Origin: Lentzea cavernae | Lineage (GTDB): Bacteria; Actinomycetota; Actinomycetes; Mycobacteriales; Pseudonocardiaceae | Assembly: GCF_014653695.1 (NCBI RefSeq) | Contig: NZ_BNAR01000024.1 | Location: 1-64,000, forward strand | Direction of reading: 5' to 3' | DNA length: 64,000 bases | Shown: positions 7,396 through 19,020 of the stretch, piece by piece | How the letters are laid out: each line of letters begins with the position of its first letter | How positions within the stretch are numbered: the stretch's first letter is position 1 | Made by a program: the position numbers and the translations under genes | Notes under the pieces: model-generated | What the model saw: the letters and a program-made list of their open reading frames with translations, nothing else | Database searches by the model: none | What the model was told of the DNA's origin: nothing

Positions 7396-8226
7396 TTGAA
7401 GCGTGTCCTGCAGCGCACTCCAGTCGGTGTCGCCCGTACGGCGGTCCTGATCGCTGCCGCCCGTGCCAACGAGCAAGCCCACCCCCGCCCGCTCTTCGAC
7501 GACCCGCTCGCCGCCGGACTCGTGGAGGCCGCCGGCTCCGCGAGCGACCTGAACGGCGTGCACACCCTCGCCGGTGACCACTTCGTCCTGCGCACCCGGT
7601 ACTTCGACGACGAGCTCCTCGCCGCCGGTCACCTCCAGGTCGTCGTCATGGCGGCCGGCCTCGACACAAGAGCGTTCCGGCTGCAATGGCCGCCGGGCAC
7701 AACACTGTTCGAACTCGACCTGCCCGAGCTGCTCGAGTTCAAGGACGACGCCCTGCGCGACCAGCTCGCCGTGCCCGCCTGTGACCGGGTCACCGTTCCG
7801 TGCGACCTGCGCGACGACTGGGCGACGGCGCTGATACGCGCCGGGTTCGACCCGAAGAGGCCCACGGCGTGGTTGCTGGAGGGCCTCTTCATGTTCCTGC
7901 CCCCGGACGCGGGGGAGAAGGTCCTGTACTGGGTGAGCGCGCTGTCCGCCCGCGGCAGCACGCTCGCGCTCGAACACGTCAACCGCGCCTTCCGCGACCT
8001 GCCGCAGATGAAGGCGGTGCACCAGCGGTTCGACGCGCTGGACGCCCGCTGGCAGTCCGACGTGGAGGACCCGGTCGAGTGGCTCGACGGCTACGGCTGG
8101 GACGCCGAGGTGACGCACCAGGTCGACCTGGCCGCGCGGCACGAGCGCGCGGTGCCCGCGATCACCGACCCGCACCGGGTGGGCGACGCGCGCATCTGGC
8201 TGGCCTCCGCGGTCCGCACCACCTGA
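7396..8226 (+). CDS. SAM-dependent methyltransferase, LCMT/TIGR00027-like
   Basis: A class I methyltransferase of the leucine-carboxyl-methyltransferase-like (PPM) group that is expanded in mycobacteria and related genera. Visible are the N-terminal ARTAVLIAAARANE, the DDPLAA motif, TRYFDDEL, the SAM-binding VVVMAAGLDTRAFRLQWP (GxDTRAfR signature), ELDLPELLEFK and WLLEGLFMFLP. TTG at 7396 gives MKRVLQRTP and is preceded by AGGAGA with 7-nt spacing; GTG codons at 7374 (out of frame) and 7378 (in frame, 6 codons upstream) are less well placed. The substrate is unknown; family members act on carboxylates or hydroxyls. It sits between tmk and mtrA, which is not its place in M. tuberculosis. Confidence 0.85.
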   Translation: MKRVLQRTPVGVARTAVLIAAARANEQAHPRPLFDDPLAAGLVEAAGSASDLNGVHTLAGDHFVLRTRYFDDELLAAGHLQVVVMAAGLDTRAFRLQWPPGTTLFELDLPELLEFKDDALRDQLAVPACDRVTVPCDLRDDWATALIRAGFDPKRPTAWLLEGLFMFLPPDAGEKVLYWVSALSARGSTLALEHVNRAFRDLPQMKAVHQRFDALDARWQSDVEDPVEWLDGYGWDAEVTHQVDLAARHERAVPAITDPHRVGDARIWLASAVRTT

Positions 8227-8403
8227 GGAACCGCTGGTAACGAAAGGTGACCTCCGCGCGGTTACTCCCGCGACGAACAGGTCAAACGGGGCGAGGTGGG
8301 GTACGTGGAACGACAGTTCCGGCCGGTTACCGAACGAGCGCACATCGCCACCAGCAGCAACGGAGCGTGGGCGGTGCGCGAACGCGCGACCGGCAGTGCA
8401 ACG

Positions 8404-9090
8404 ATGTTGGGTATGAAGGCACGCGTGCTCGTCGTCGATGACGACCCCGCCCTGGCGGAGATGCTGACGATCGTGTTGCGCGGGGAGGGCTTCGACACCG
8501 CGGTGGTCGCCGACGGTGCCCGTGCCCTGCCCGCGTTGCGCGAGCTCAAGCCCGACCTCGTGCTGCTCGACCTGATGTTGCCGGGGATGAACGGCATCGA
8601 CGTCTGCAAGGCGATCAGGTCCGAGTCGGGCGTGCCGATCGTGATGCTCACCGCGAAGAGCGACACGGTCGACGTGGTGCTGGGCCTCGAGTCCGGCGCG
8701 GACGACTACGTCGTCAAGCCGTTCAAGCCCAAGGAGCTCGTGGCTCGCATCCGGGCGCGCCTGCGGCGCACCGAGGCCGAGCCCTCCGAGGTGCTGCAGA
8801 TCGGCGACCTCACGATCGACGTCCCCGGCCACGAGGTCCTGCGCGAGGGCAGGCCGATCCAGCTCACGCCGCTGGAGTTCGACCTCCTCGTCGCCCTGGC
8901 CCGCAAGCCGCGCCAGGTGTTCACCCGCGAGGTGCTGCTCGAGCAGGTGTGGGGCTACCGCCACGCCGCCGACACGCGCCTGGTGAACGTCCACGTTCAG
9001 CGGCTGCGCTCCAAGGTCGAACGGGACCCGGAACACCCCGAGGTGGTGTTGACTGTCCGCGGTGTCGGGTACAAGGCCGGCCCTCCGTGA
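8404..9090 (+). CDS. mtrA: Response regulator MtrA
   Basis: An OmpR-family response regulator of 228 residues, exactly the length of M. tuberculosis MtrA, which it matches closely throughout. The receiver domain (residues 5-118) has the acidic pocket VVDDD, phospho-acceptor D56 (LVLLDLMLPG) and K at FKPKELVARIRARLRR; the winged-helix domain (135-226) ends in LTVRGVGYKAGPP. MtrA is phosphorylated by MtrB and controls cell-wall hydrolases, DNA replication and division genes. ATG at 8404 (MLGMKARV) aligns with MDTMRQR of the mycobacterial protein; an in-frame GTG at 8296 would add 36 unconserved residues. mtrB begins 10 nt after the stop. Confidence 0.97.
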   Translation: MLGMKARVLVVDDDPALAEMLTIVLRGEGFDTAVVADGARALPALRELKPDLVLLDLMLPGMNGIDVCKAIRSESGVPIVMLTAKSDTVDVVLGLESGADDYVVKPFKPKELVARIRARLRRTEAEPSEVLQIGDLTIDVPGHEVLREGRPIQLTPLEFDLLVALARKPRQVFTREVLLEQVWGYRHAADTRLVNVHVQRLRSKVERDPEHPEVVLTVRGVGYKAGPP

Positions 9091-9100
9091 CAGGTGGCAT

Positions 9101-10870
9101 ATGAAGTTCGTACGGCCGGCCATCGCGAAGGCGCAGTTCCTCGTCGAGGAGGCGCGTAAGCGATGGGCCGCGTTTGGTGACCTCTGGCGTCGTTCGCTGC
9201 AGTTGCGCGTCGTCGTGTCCACGCTCGCGCTCTCGTCGGCCGTGGTGTTCGTGCTGGGCATGGTCCTGCAGATGCAGATCACCAACCAGCTGCTGAGCAC
9301 CAAGGACGAGGCCGCCGTGCGCCAGGCGCTGGCCTCGCGCAACCTCATCCAGACCGACCTCGTCGGCCTGAACCCCGGCCCGGACAGCGTCCAGACGCGG
9401 TTCACCAGCGCGATCAACAAGCTCGCCGTCGGCGGCAACGGCACGGACGCCACCACGGCGGGCGCCGGCGCGTTCGAACCCGTCCTGGCCGACGGGCTGG
9501 GCACCGCGGGCGCCGGGCGGGTGCCGTCGGTCGGCAAGCTCGACGACGTTCCTCGCGGCCTGCGCGAGATGGTCGAGGACGGCGGCTCCGGCACCCAGAT
9601 CCACACCGTGCAGCGCGACAACACCCAGACCACGTTGTTCGTCGTGGGCCTGCCGATCAGCACGTCCGCGCGCTCGATGCAGCTGTACCTGATCTTCCCG
9701 CTGACCGCGGAGCAGCGCACGGCCGAGGTCGTGCAGTCCACGCTCGCCGTCGGCGGCATCGTCCTGCTAGTCCTGCTCGCGCTCATCGCGAACCTGGTGA
9801 CGCGCCAGGTCGTGCGGCCGGTGCGCCAGGCCGCCGAGGTCGCGGAGCGGTTCGCGGACGGCGTCCTGCACGAACGGATGCACGTCGTCGGCGAGGACGA
9901 CGTGGCACGCCTGGCCGAGTCGTTCAACGAGATGGCCGAGTCGATCCAGGCCCAGTTCAAGCAGCTGGAGGAGTTCGGCCAGCTGCAGCGCCGCTTCACC
10001 TCCGACGTCTCGCACGAGCTGCGCACGCCGTTGACGACGGTCCGCATGGCCGCCGACGTCCTGCACGCCTCGCGCGAACAGTTCCCCGCCGGCCTCGCCC
10101 GCTCCACCGAGTTGCTCGTGGACGAGCTCGACCGGTTCGAGTCGCTCCTGGGCGACCTGCTGGAGATCTCCCGTCTCGACGCCGGCGTCGAGGAGCTGAC
10201 CGCCGACCAGGTCGACATCCGCGTGCTCGCGCGCCGCGCGCACGACTCGGTCCGGGCGATCTCGACCTCGGCCAACTCGCCCGTGGTGCTGGACCTGCCC
10301 GACACCGAGCTGATCGCCGAGCTCGATTCCCGCCGCGTGGAACGGATTCTGCGCAACCTGCTCGCCAACGCCATCGACCACGGCGAGGGCCAGCCCGTCG
10401 AACTCACCATGCGCGGCAACGACGACGCCGTCGCGATGACCGTGCGGGACCACGGCGTCGGCCTGCGCAAGGGCGAGGCCGAGCTGGTGTTCAGCCGCTT
10501 CTGGCGCGCCGACCCGTCGCGCAACCGCCGCACCGGCGGCACCGGCCTCGGCCTGTCGATCTCGCTGGAGGACGCCCGCCTGCACGGCGGCTGGCTGGAG
10601 GCGTGGGGCGAACCCGGCCACGGCGCCGTGTTCCGGTTGACGTTGCCGCGCACGCACGGCGAGGAGCTGCGGGAGAGCCCTCTGCCGCTGGCACCCGCTC
10701 TGGAGCACGAACCCGTCGTGGTGGTCGAGGAACCGATCGCCGAGGAGGAGCCGGGCGAGATCGAGCTGCGGCCGGAGGAGATCACCTGGCAGCCGGCGGA
10801 GCCCGTCGACGGGCCTCCCGCGGACAGGACTGGCAAGAAGGCGAACGAGGTTTCGGAGGAAGTGCGGTGA
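9101..10870 (+). CDS. mtrB: Sensor histidine kinase MtrB
   Basis: A membrane histidine kinase of 589 residues. Two membrane segments (about 33-55, VVSTLALSSAVVFVLGMVL, and 208-232, LAVGGIVLLVLLALIANLV) flank an extracytoplasmic sensor domain. HAMP follows, then the phospho-acceptor motif SHELRTP with H305, the same residue number as in M. tuberculosis MtrB. The HATPase domain has NLLANAIDHGEG (N box), VRDHGVGL and GGTGLGLSIS. The C-terminal ~60 residues are Glu- and Pro-rich, a poorly conserved tail. ATG at 9101 follows an AGGTGG site. It overlaps lpqB by 4 nt (GTGA), so the mtrA-mtrB-lpqB order and coupling of mycobacteria is preserved. Confidence 0.97.
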   Translation: MKFVRPAIAKAQFLVEEARKRWAAFGDLWRRSLQLRVVVSTLALSSAVVFVLGMVLQMQITNQLLSTKDEAAVRQALASRNLIQTDLVGLNPGPDSVQTRFTSAINKLAVGGNGTDATTAGAGAFEPVLADGLGTAGAGRVPSVGKLDDVPRGLREMVEDGGSGTQIHTVQRDNTQTTLFVVGLPISTSARSMQLYLIFPLTAEQRTAEVVQSTLAVGGIVLLVLLALIANLVTRQVVRPVRQAAEVAERFADGVLHERMHVVGEDDVARLAESFNEMAESIQAQFKQLEEFGQLQRRFTSDVSHELRTPLTTVRMAADVLHASREQFPAGLARSTELLVDELDRFESLLGDLLEISRLDAGVEELTADQVDIRVLARRAHDSVRAISTSANSPVVLDLPDTELIAELDSRRVERILRNLLANAIDHGEGQPVELTMRGNDDAVAMTVRDHGVGLRKGEAELVFSRFWRADPSRNRRTGGTGLGLSISLEDARLHGGWLEAWGEPGHGAVFRLTLPRTHGEELRESPLPLAPALEHEPVVVVEEPIAEEEPGEIELRPEEITWQPAEPVDGPPADRTGKKANEVSEEVR

Positions 10871-12612
10871 AGCGGCTGGCGTTGTGGGTGCTCGTCCTCG
10901 TGACCCTGTCCGGGTGCGCCGCGATCCCGACGAACACCCAGCCGAAACCGATCGGGTCGAAGGACAACAAGGCGTCCAACACCCTGGCCGCGCCGGAACC
11001 GCGCCAGAACATCGACCCGCTCACCCTCGTGCGCGACTTCATCGAGGCGACGGCGAACCCGGCCAGCGACTACGCGGCGGCCCGCGCGTTCCTGACCCCG
11101 GAGGCCAGCAAGACCTGGGACAGCAAGAACCCCACCGTCATCGAGACCGGCTTCTCGACCGTGCCGACCTCGCAGGTGCCGCAGACGTCCCAGGACAAGA
11201 CGCAGACCATCATGTTGCAGGGCAACTACGTCGGGCGGCTGGGCAACGACAACGCGTTCGTCCCGCAGCTCGGCAAGCTCGACGTCCCGGTGAAGATCGA
11301 GCGCAACAGCGAGAACCAGTGGCGGATCTCCACGCCGCCCGCGGGCGTGCACATGCCGCAGAACCTGTTCAACGCCACGTACCGCCGGGTGACGTTGTAC
11401 TTCTACAACCCCGAGTTCACCGTGCTGGTACCGGATCCGCGCTACGTCGTGGTCCCGCCGGCGACGAGCATCCCGACCCGCGTCACCGAGCTGATGATCG
11501 CGGGCCCCGGTGACGCGGTGCGCGACACGCTGGTGAGCTCGCTCGGCCCGGAGACCCAGAAGTTCTCGGACACCACGGAATCCGACGACGGCGCGTTGGA
11601 GGTGAACCTCACCAACGTCGGCAAGGACATGACGCCGGAGAAGCGCAAGCAGATCGTGGCCCAGGTCGTGAAGTCGTACTCGGGCGTCACCTCGTCGCGG
11701 GTGCGCGTGCTCGTCGACGGCCAGCAGATCCTGCCGGACCAGCGCGACTACCGGCCGTCCGACGTGTCGGCGACCGCGGGTGAGGCGTTGCTGGCGCTGA
11801 ATGCGAACCTCCAGGGAATGCTCGTGTCGGACGGGATGGTCAGGTCGCTGGCAGACGGCAACCCGATCAAGGGCCCCGCGGGCAGCGGCGCGTACGCGGT
11901 GGCGTCGGCGGCGCAGTCCATCGACGGCTCACGGCTGGCAGTCGTGTCGCGCGCGGGCGGCTCGGTGCGGCTGCGCGTGGGCGAGCTCGAACAGGACCTG
12001 TCCGAAGTGGACCTGAGCGCGGCGACGCTGTCCCGGCCGACGTGGCTGCTCTCCAGCGGCCCGAAGGAACCCGGCACCGAGGTCTGGACGGTCGTCAACG
12101 GCACCTCGGTGGCCCGCGTGACCCGGTCCGACAACGGCAGCTGGACCGCGAAGGCCGTCAACGTCACCGACCTCAAGGACTTCGGCTCGATCAGCGAACT
12201 GCGCCTCTCCCGCGACGGCACCCGTGCCGCCATGGTGATCTCGGGCAAGCTCTACGTCGCGTCGGTGGTCCGCAACAACCAGGACGTCGCCCTGCGCGCA
12301 CCCCGGCAACTGCAGCCGCTGATCCTGGGCTCGACGGTGCAGTCGATCGACTGGCTCTCGCAGGACGTGCTGGCGGTCTCCTCCTCGCTGCCCTCGTGGC
12401 CGGTCACCAAGGTCTACACCGACGGCTCCCGGATGGACCGCTACAGCCAGTCGAACCTCACCGTGCCGGTGGGTTCGGTGGCGGCGGCCGCGGCGCGCCA
12501 GGTACAGGTGATCGACTCCTCCGGGCTCTGGTCGGCTTCGGACATCACGGACGTGTGGCGGTCGAGCGCGATCCGGGTGCCGTCGAACGCGCTGGTGTTC
12601 TACCCGGGCTGA
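10867..12612 (+). CDS. lpqB: Lipoprotein LpqB
   Basis: A 581-residue lipoprotein that in mycobacteria interacts with the MtrB sensor domain and tunes MtrA activity. The signal peptide ends in lipobox LSGC with C17 as the lipidated residue. An N-terminal domain (~45-190) is followed by a GerMN domain (~210-320, VPDPRYVVVPPATSIPTRVTELMI and ALEVNL) and a beta-propeller-like LpqB C-terminal domain (~350-580) with repeats such as RLAVVSR and LRLSRDGTRAAMV. GTG at 10867 overlaps the mtrB stop and has GGAGGA 6 nt upstream. The protein should sit on the outer face of the cytoplasmic membrane. Confidence 0.96.
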   Translation: MKRLALWVLVLVTLSGCAAIPTNTQPKPIGSKDNKASNTLAAPEPRQNIDPLTLVRDFIEATANPASDYAAARAFLTPEASKTWDSKNPTVIETGFSTVPTSQVPQTSQDKTQTIMLQGNYVGRLGNDNAFVPQLGKLDVPVKIERNSENQWRISTPPAGVHMPQNLFNATYRRVTLYFYNPEFTVLVPDPRYVVVPPATSIPTRVTELMIAGPGDAVRDTLVSSLGPETQKFSDTTESDDGALEVNLTNVGKDMTPEKRKQIVAQVVKSYSGVTSSRVRVLVDGQQILPDQRDYRPSDVSATAGEALLALNANLQGMLVSDGMVRSLADGNPIKGPAGSGAYAVASAAQSIDGSRLAVVSRAGGSVRLRVGELEQDLSEVDLSAATLSRPTWLLSSGPKEPGTEVWTVVNGTSVARVTRSDNGSWTAKAVNVTDLKDFGSISELRLSRDGTRAAMVISGKLYVASVVRNNQDVALRAPRQLQPLILGSTVQSIDWLSQDVLAVSSSLPSWPVTKVYTDGSRMDRYSQSNLTVPVGSVAAAAARQVQVIDSSGLWSASDITDVWRSSAIRVPSNALVFYPG

Positions 12613-12950
12613 CGCGACCCGGCCGGGTCGGCGGGTGTGCCGGGCTGCGCGGCTGGGTGGGCGTGACCGGGCGGTGGGCCGGGTCGGCGTGACTGGGGCG
12701 GTATGACTGGGGCGGTGGGCCCGGCCGGTGGGCCCGGCGGGTGTGCCGGGCTGCGCGGCTGGGTCGGCGTGACCGGGCGGTGGCCCGGGCCGGCAGGTGT
12801 GCCGAGCTGCGTGGCCGGGTCGGCGTGACCAGGCGGCGGGCCGGGCCGGCGTGCTTGGGCAGGTTTGGACTGATGTGGCCGGGCGGGTGTGGCCGGGCAG
12901 GTGTGGCCGGGTTGGTTCGGCCGCCGGGTGCGGTCGGCTGACGCGAGTGG
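12613..12950. repeat. Degenerate GC-rich tandem repeats between lpqB and comF
   Basis: After the lpqB stop there are imperfect copies of a GTGTGCCGGGCTGCGCGGCT / GGGTCGGCGTGACCGGGCGG unit starting near 12632, 12738 and, more diverged, 12797, joined by GCGGTGGGCC-type blocks. Both strands stay open for long stretches because of composition, but the translations are low-complexity and I see no gene. Confidence 0.6.
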
Positions 12951-12996
12951 CGTTGTCACAACCCGGCTGACCGCTCGGGCTGCAGGACCTTGCGCC

Positions 12997-13108
12997 ACGA
13001 AGCAGGCTGCTTCCACCGAAGCAGGCCGCCTCTGCCGGAACAGGCCGCCTCTGCCGAAACGCTGCCGTCAGGCCGCTTCTACCGAAGCAGGCCGCCTCTG
13101 CCGAGGCG
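12997..13108. repeat. Five decayed ~20-bp repeats (CAGGCCGCCTCTGCCGAA type)
   Basis: Copies begin near 13000, 13020, 13040, 13069 and 13086. The unit is GAAGCAGGCCGCCTCTGCC; variants change CCTCTGCC to CTTCCACC or CTTCTACC. The nearly regular ~20-bp period without spacers excludes a CRISPR array. It lies just beyond the comF 3' end. Confidence 0.65.
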
Positions 13109-13124
13109 TCACCGCCACGCCGCC

Positions 13125-13745
13125 CTACTCCCCAGGCCGATGCGGCCGAGCCGACGTCAACACGAGCACCGCATGCGTCCGCACCCCGGCCTGCCACAAC
13201 GCCCGCACGCAAGCCGAAGCCGTGGCCCCAGTCGTCACCACGTCGTCCAGCAGCACCGTGGTCCCCGGCGGCGGCGCCGGACCACACACCTCCACCCGCC
13301 CCTCCAAGTTCCGCCGCCGAGCAACAGCCGTGAGCCCGACCGAATCGGCCACCCCAGGCGCCAACCGCAACACCGGCGCGACAGACGCCACCTCCACCTC
13401 CCGGGCGATGCGCAGCATGTGGTCACCCCCGCGGTCCCGCGCGGCACTCCGGCGCGACGGAGCGGGCACGAGCGTCCACGGTGGAGGGCCGACCGCGACG
13501 AGGGCGGCCGCGACCAGAGCGCCGAACCACGCCGAGAGGGCCCGTGCGCCCCGTTCCTTGAAGGCGAGCACCAGTTCCCTCGCGGGGCCGTGATAGGCGG
13601 CCAGCGTCCACACAGGCGGCCCGACACCGGGCACCTGGAGTCGGGTGGGCGGGCCGAACTCGTCGAGGCACCTGGCGCAGCAGGGGGTGCCGGGGCGGCC
13701 GCAGCCGGAGCAGGTGGCCGGCACGAGCAGGTCGATGGCTGTCAT
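13125..13745 (-). CDS. comF: ComF-family phosphoribosyltransferase-like protein
   Basis: A 206-residue ComF/GntX-type protein. The N terminus has a zinc-ribbon-like CSGCG-x5-CCARC cluster (residues 13-27). The C-terminal part is a type I phosphoribosyltransferase fold whose PRPP loop reads VLLDDVVTTGATA (about residues 164-176). Bacterial ComF is linked to DNA uptake and, in some species, to replication restart, but actinobacterial members are uncharacterised. M. tuberculosis Rv3242c is the positional equivalent next to hpf. Here the gene is convergent with lpqB, unlike in mycobacteria where they share a strand. ATG at 13743-13745. Confidence 0.9.
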   Translation of the reverse strand: MTAIDLLVPATCSGCGRPGTPCCARCLDEFGPPTRLQVPGVGPPVWTLAAYHGPARELVLAFKERGARALSAWFGALVAAALVAVGPPPWTLVPAPSRRSAARDRGGDHMLRIAREVEVASVAPVLRLAPGVADSVGLTAVARRRNLEGRVEVCGPAPPPGTTVLLDDVVTTGATASACVRALWQAGVRTHAVLVLTSARPHRPGE

Positions 13746-14735
13746 GGGACCAGGATGGCGGCGGGGTCCGACAGAAAATCGCGGGTGGACGGACGCGTGC
13801 GTCCGGAAGGGGCCCGGCGGGGTCTTTCGGCACCGCCCGGAAGGGTGAAGTTCTGGTGACGTTGTCGATCTCCGCGAGGCCGATGCGGCGGGAGAATCCC
13901 CAGCTGGGCAAGAGTTCTGTGACGATCTTCCACGATCTCGCGACCGTTCCGGCCCATTCGCTCCGGGCTGTGTTGAGCCGAAGTTTCAGAACTGAGGCGT
14001 CCGCATCACAGGGCGTCGATCAAGGCCGCGCGACCCGAGGCGATCACCTCCTGGAGTGAGCCGCGGGCGTGGCTCCAGGACCCCCGAGTAGTTAACGATT
14101 ATTCACGTATGGAGCTGACCAGCGGTTATTACTTGAAATGCCGGTACTGCCCGCCCTGAGGGTGATCGACTGCCTTGTCCGCCATTGGGCGAAATCCGCC
14201 GTTCAGCCGGGCGTGACCGGGGTGTGATCGGGTATCGGGGCCGTTCCGTCAGGCGTGAAGAAGTGCGACTCGCGTCCACTCAGTGGTTCGGAATCGATCT
14301 CTTCCGGGTTTCGGGAACATGACGCGCGGGTCGCCCGTTGGCTGGGTATGAGGCTGCTACTGGACCCGTTCGACGCAGTGGGGCTGCCGTCGAGTGTCGG
14401 TGCTGAGCTGCGCCGTTCGGGTGAGCGAAGGGTCGTGGGGTTTGGTTCGGAGCACGCTCGGGAAACGTTTGACCACAGGCTGTCGTCGCGCTGCGTAGTC
14501 ATCGAAAAATCTCGTCGTTCCCCCGTCAAGGGGGCTTACGCGACGGTGAATCCCAAGCTAACGTGCACCGCTATCAGCGTTCCCGGCCCTCGGGGAGGAG
14601 GCGAACAGCCCATGATCCTGGCGCCGTGAGAGCTGAGGGAGACGACCCTCTGCGACACATCTGCGATCGAAGATCGCCACGGCGCTTTTAAATGCAGTCC
14701 AGCCATAGCTCGCAGCAAAGCGAGGGAGGTCGTGT
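13746..14735. other. ~1-kb gap between comF and hpf without a convincing gene
   Basis: Several frames are open, but their third-position composition and translations do not look like genes. Visible items are a CCTGGAG...CTCCAGG hairpin (14050-14079), an A/T-rich stretch with GTTAACGATTATTCACGTAT (about 14090-14110) that could be a promoter, a CCCCC-gtcaa-GGGGG hairpin (14520-14534) and a three-helix structure just before hpf (listed separately). This is long for a region so close to mtrAB and secA. Confidence 0.5.
14621..14689 (+). ncRNA. Candidate structured 5' leader of hpf (three-helix junction plus U-run)
   Basis: Three helices nest as a junction. P1 pairs GCGCCGT (14621-14627) with ACGGCGC (14679-14685). 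P2 pairs GAGGG (14635-14639) with CCCTC (14646-14650). P3 pairs GCGATC (14663-14668) with GATCGC (14672-14677). P1 is directly followed by TTTT, as in an intrinsic terminator or attenuator. A further small hairpin, CTCGC-agcaaa-GCGAG, abuts the hpf ribosome site. I recognise no known riboswitch class; the fold is my reading and not a computed structure. Confidence 0.4.
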
Positions 14736-15401
14736 ATGGACATCGTCGTCAAGGGCCGCAACGTCGAGGTGCCCGATCACTACAGGGTTCACGTCGCCGA
14801 AAAGCTGGCCCGGCTTGAGCGCTACGACCGCAAGGTCATCCGTTTCGACGTGGAGCTCTTCCACGAGCCGAACCGCCGCCAGTCGAAGAACTGCCAGCGG
14901 GTCGAAATCACTGGCAAGGGACGTGGACCAGTAGTCCGTTCCGAAGCCTGCGCGGGTGACTTCTACGCCGCGCTGGATGCCGCGGTCGCGAAGCTCGAGA
15001 ACCGCCTTCGTCGGTCTCACGACCGCAGGCGAGTCCACCACGGGGCGCGGGCCCCGATCTCGGTGGCCGAAGCGACAAGCGGACTGGTCGATCCGTCCGC
15101 CGGCGAAAGCATGCCGTCGCGCCGCGCGAAGACCGCGGTGCTCGACGCACCCGAGGCCGACTACGAGGGCATGGCGGAAGTGCCCGCGCAGCGTTGGGAC
15201 GACGGCCTCGAAGACAAGTTGCCCGGACGCGTCGTACGCGAGAAGGAGCACGCCGCCAAACCGATGACCGTCGACCAGGCCCTCTACGAGATGGAACTGG
15301 TCGGACACGACTTCTACCTGTTCGCCGACACCGAATGCGGGCGCCCGAGTGTCGTCTACCGCCGGAAGGGATTCGACTACGGCGTGATCAGGCTGGCCTG
15401 A
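14736..15401 (+). CDS. hpf: Ribosome hibernation promoting factor, long form
   Basis: A 221-residue long-type HPF. The N-terminal S30AE/YfiA domain (residues 1-110: MDIVVKGRNVEVPDHYRVHV, KLARLERYD) binds the decoding centre of the 30S subunit. After a linker rich in Arg, Ala and Ser, the C-terminal domain (~165-221: MTVDQALYEMELVGHDFYLF, VVYRRKGFDYGVIRL) mediates 100S ribosome dimerisation in other bacteria. A GGGAGG site precedes the ATG. A perfect 14-bp hairpin follows the stop. The gene sits upstream of secA, as in M. tuberculosis (Rv3241c/Rv3240c). Expression is likely tied to starvation or stress, possibly through the structured leader. Confidence 0.95.
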   Translation: MDIVVKGRNVEVPDHYRVHVAEKLARLERYDRKVIRFDVELFHEPNRRQSKNCQRVEITGKGRGPVVRSEACAGDFYAALDAAVAKLENRLRRSHDRRRVHHGARAPISVAEATSGLVDPSAGESMPSRRAKTAVLDAPEADYEGMAEVPAQRWDDGLEDKLPGRVVREKEHAAKPMTVDQALYEMELVGHDFYLFADTECGRPSVVYRRKGFDYGVIRLA

Positions 15402-15426
15402 CCCGCACCCCACGTTCCTCCGACCG

Positions 15427-15461
15427 CCGCCGCCCCGCACCCCTCGTGTGCGGGGCGGCGG
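15427..15461 (+). terminator. Hairpin terminator after hpf
   Basis: A perfect 14-bp stem (15427-15440 with 15448-15461) with a 7-nt loop lies 26 nt after the hpf stop. There is no T-tract, as is common for actinobacterial terminators. Confidence 0.7.
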
Positions 15462-15761
15462 TGTGCGTCTACCGCCGGTCGGCCCCATTCGGTGCCGTGA
15501 CGTTCACCGTCAAGGTGAAATCGGCCGGGCCAGGAACCTTTGCGCGGTCCTCCAGCGTTCTCCACATCAGTAGCCGAGGTGGGGGCACCGGCGACAGGTG
15601 GTCTGGGAAGATCGCAGAAACCGCGCCTGACCTGCGCATACCAGGTCGCGTGCGCCAATCCGCCTGTGTCCGTGCACACATCTTGGCGACTTGCCTACGA
15701 TGGGCAGGGGAAAGGCGTCCGACGTGGGCGCGCCGCGATACAGGTGATGAGGTCTATCCAG

Positions 15762-18716
<2,955 letters not shown>

Positions 18717-18742
18717 CCTCCAGCACCACTACCGCACCACCA

Positions 18743-18790
18743 CCGCGTGGGCCGCGTTCCTCAGGGAACGCGGCCCACGCGGCCTTTTTT
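18743..18790 (+). terminator. Strong rho-independent terminator after secA
   Basis: A perfect 18-bp stem (18743-18760 with 18765-18782), a 4-nt loop TCAG and CCTTTTTT immediately after. This is the clearest intrinsic terminator in the window. Confidence 0.92.
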
Positions 18791-18819
18791 GCGCGCCCGC
18801 CGGGGGTGCGGGGCAACGC

Positions 18820-19020
18820 GTCGGGGCAGCGCGAGGTGGGGCAGGCGGGCCAGGCAGGGCGCCCAGGGGAGCGGGTCAGGTAGGAGCAGACCAGGGCCGG
18901 GTGGGGCGGGACCGGGCGGGGCAAGGCAGGGCTGGGGCGTGCCTGGGCCGGGCAAGGCGGGGCCGGGCAGGCAAGGCTGGGCAGGCAGGGCAGGGCAGGG
19001 CAGGCAGGGCAGGGCGGAGT
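18820..19020. repeat. G-rich low-complexity tract (GGGCAGG-type repeats)
   Basis: On the + strand the tract is dominated by GGGCAGGCA, GGGCAGG and GGGCGGG words, densest at about 18930-19018, where GGGCAGGGCAGGGCAGG occurs. Closely spaced G-triplets could form G-quadruplexes in the + strand. No gene is seen between the secA terminator and 19225. Confidence 0.6.

Noticed and set aside
8296..8403. An upstream GTG that would extend MtrA by 36 residues
   Set aside because: The extension is not part of MtrA; ATG 8404 gives exactly 228 residues as in mycobacteria.
7369..11352. A 1327-codon minus-strand open frame opposite mtrA, mtrB and the methyltransferase gene
   Set aside because: It is a shadow of high-GC genes in the opposite frame; translation is low-complexity, and mtrAB are certain.
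12600..13016. Proline-rich minus-strand open frame through the repeat tract
   Set aside because: Translation merely follows the repeats; no start signal or conservation recognisable.
12997..13108. Possible CRISPR array from ~20-bp repeats
   Set aside because: Copies are contiguous with no unique spacers, too short, and decayed; no cas genes.
13742..13957. Minus-strand frame of 71 codons overlapping the comF start
   Set aside because: Arg/Pro-rich with no family resemblance; overlap could suggest coupling, but there is no further support.
14255..14629. Plus-strand frame of 124 codons in the pre-hpf gap
   Set aside because: No gene-like third-position bias, no recognisable product and no good ribosome site.
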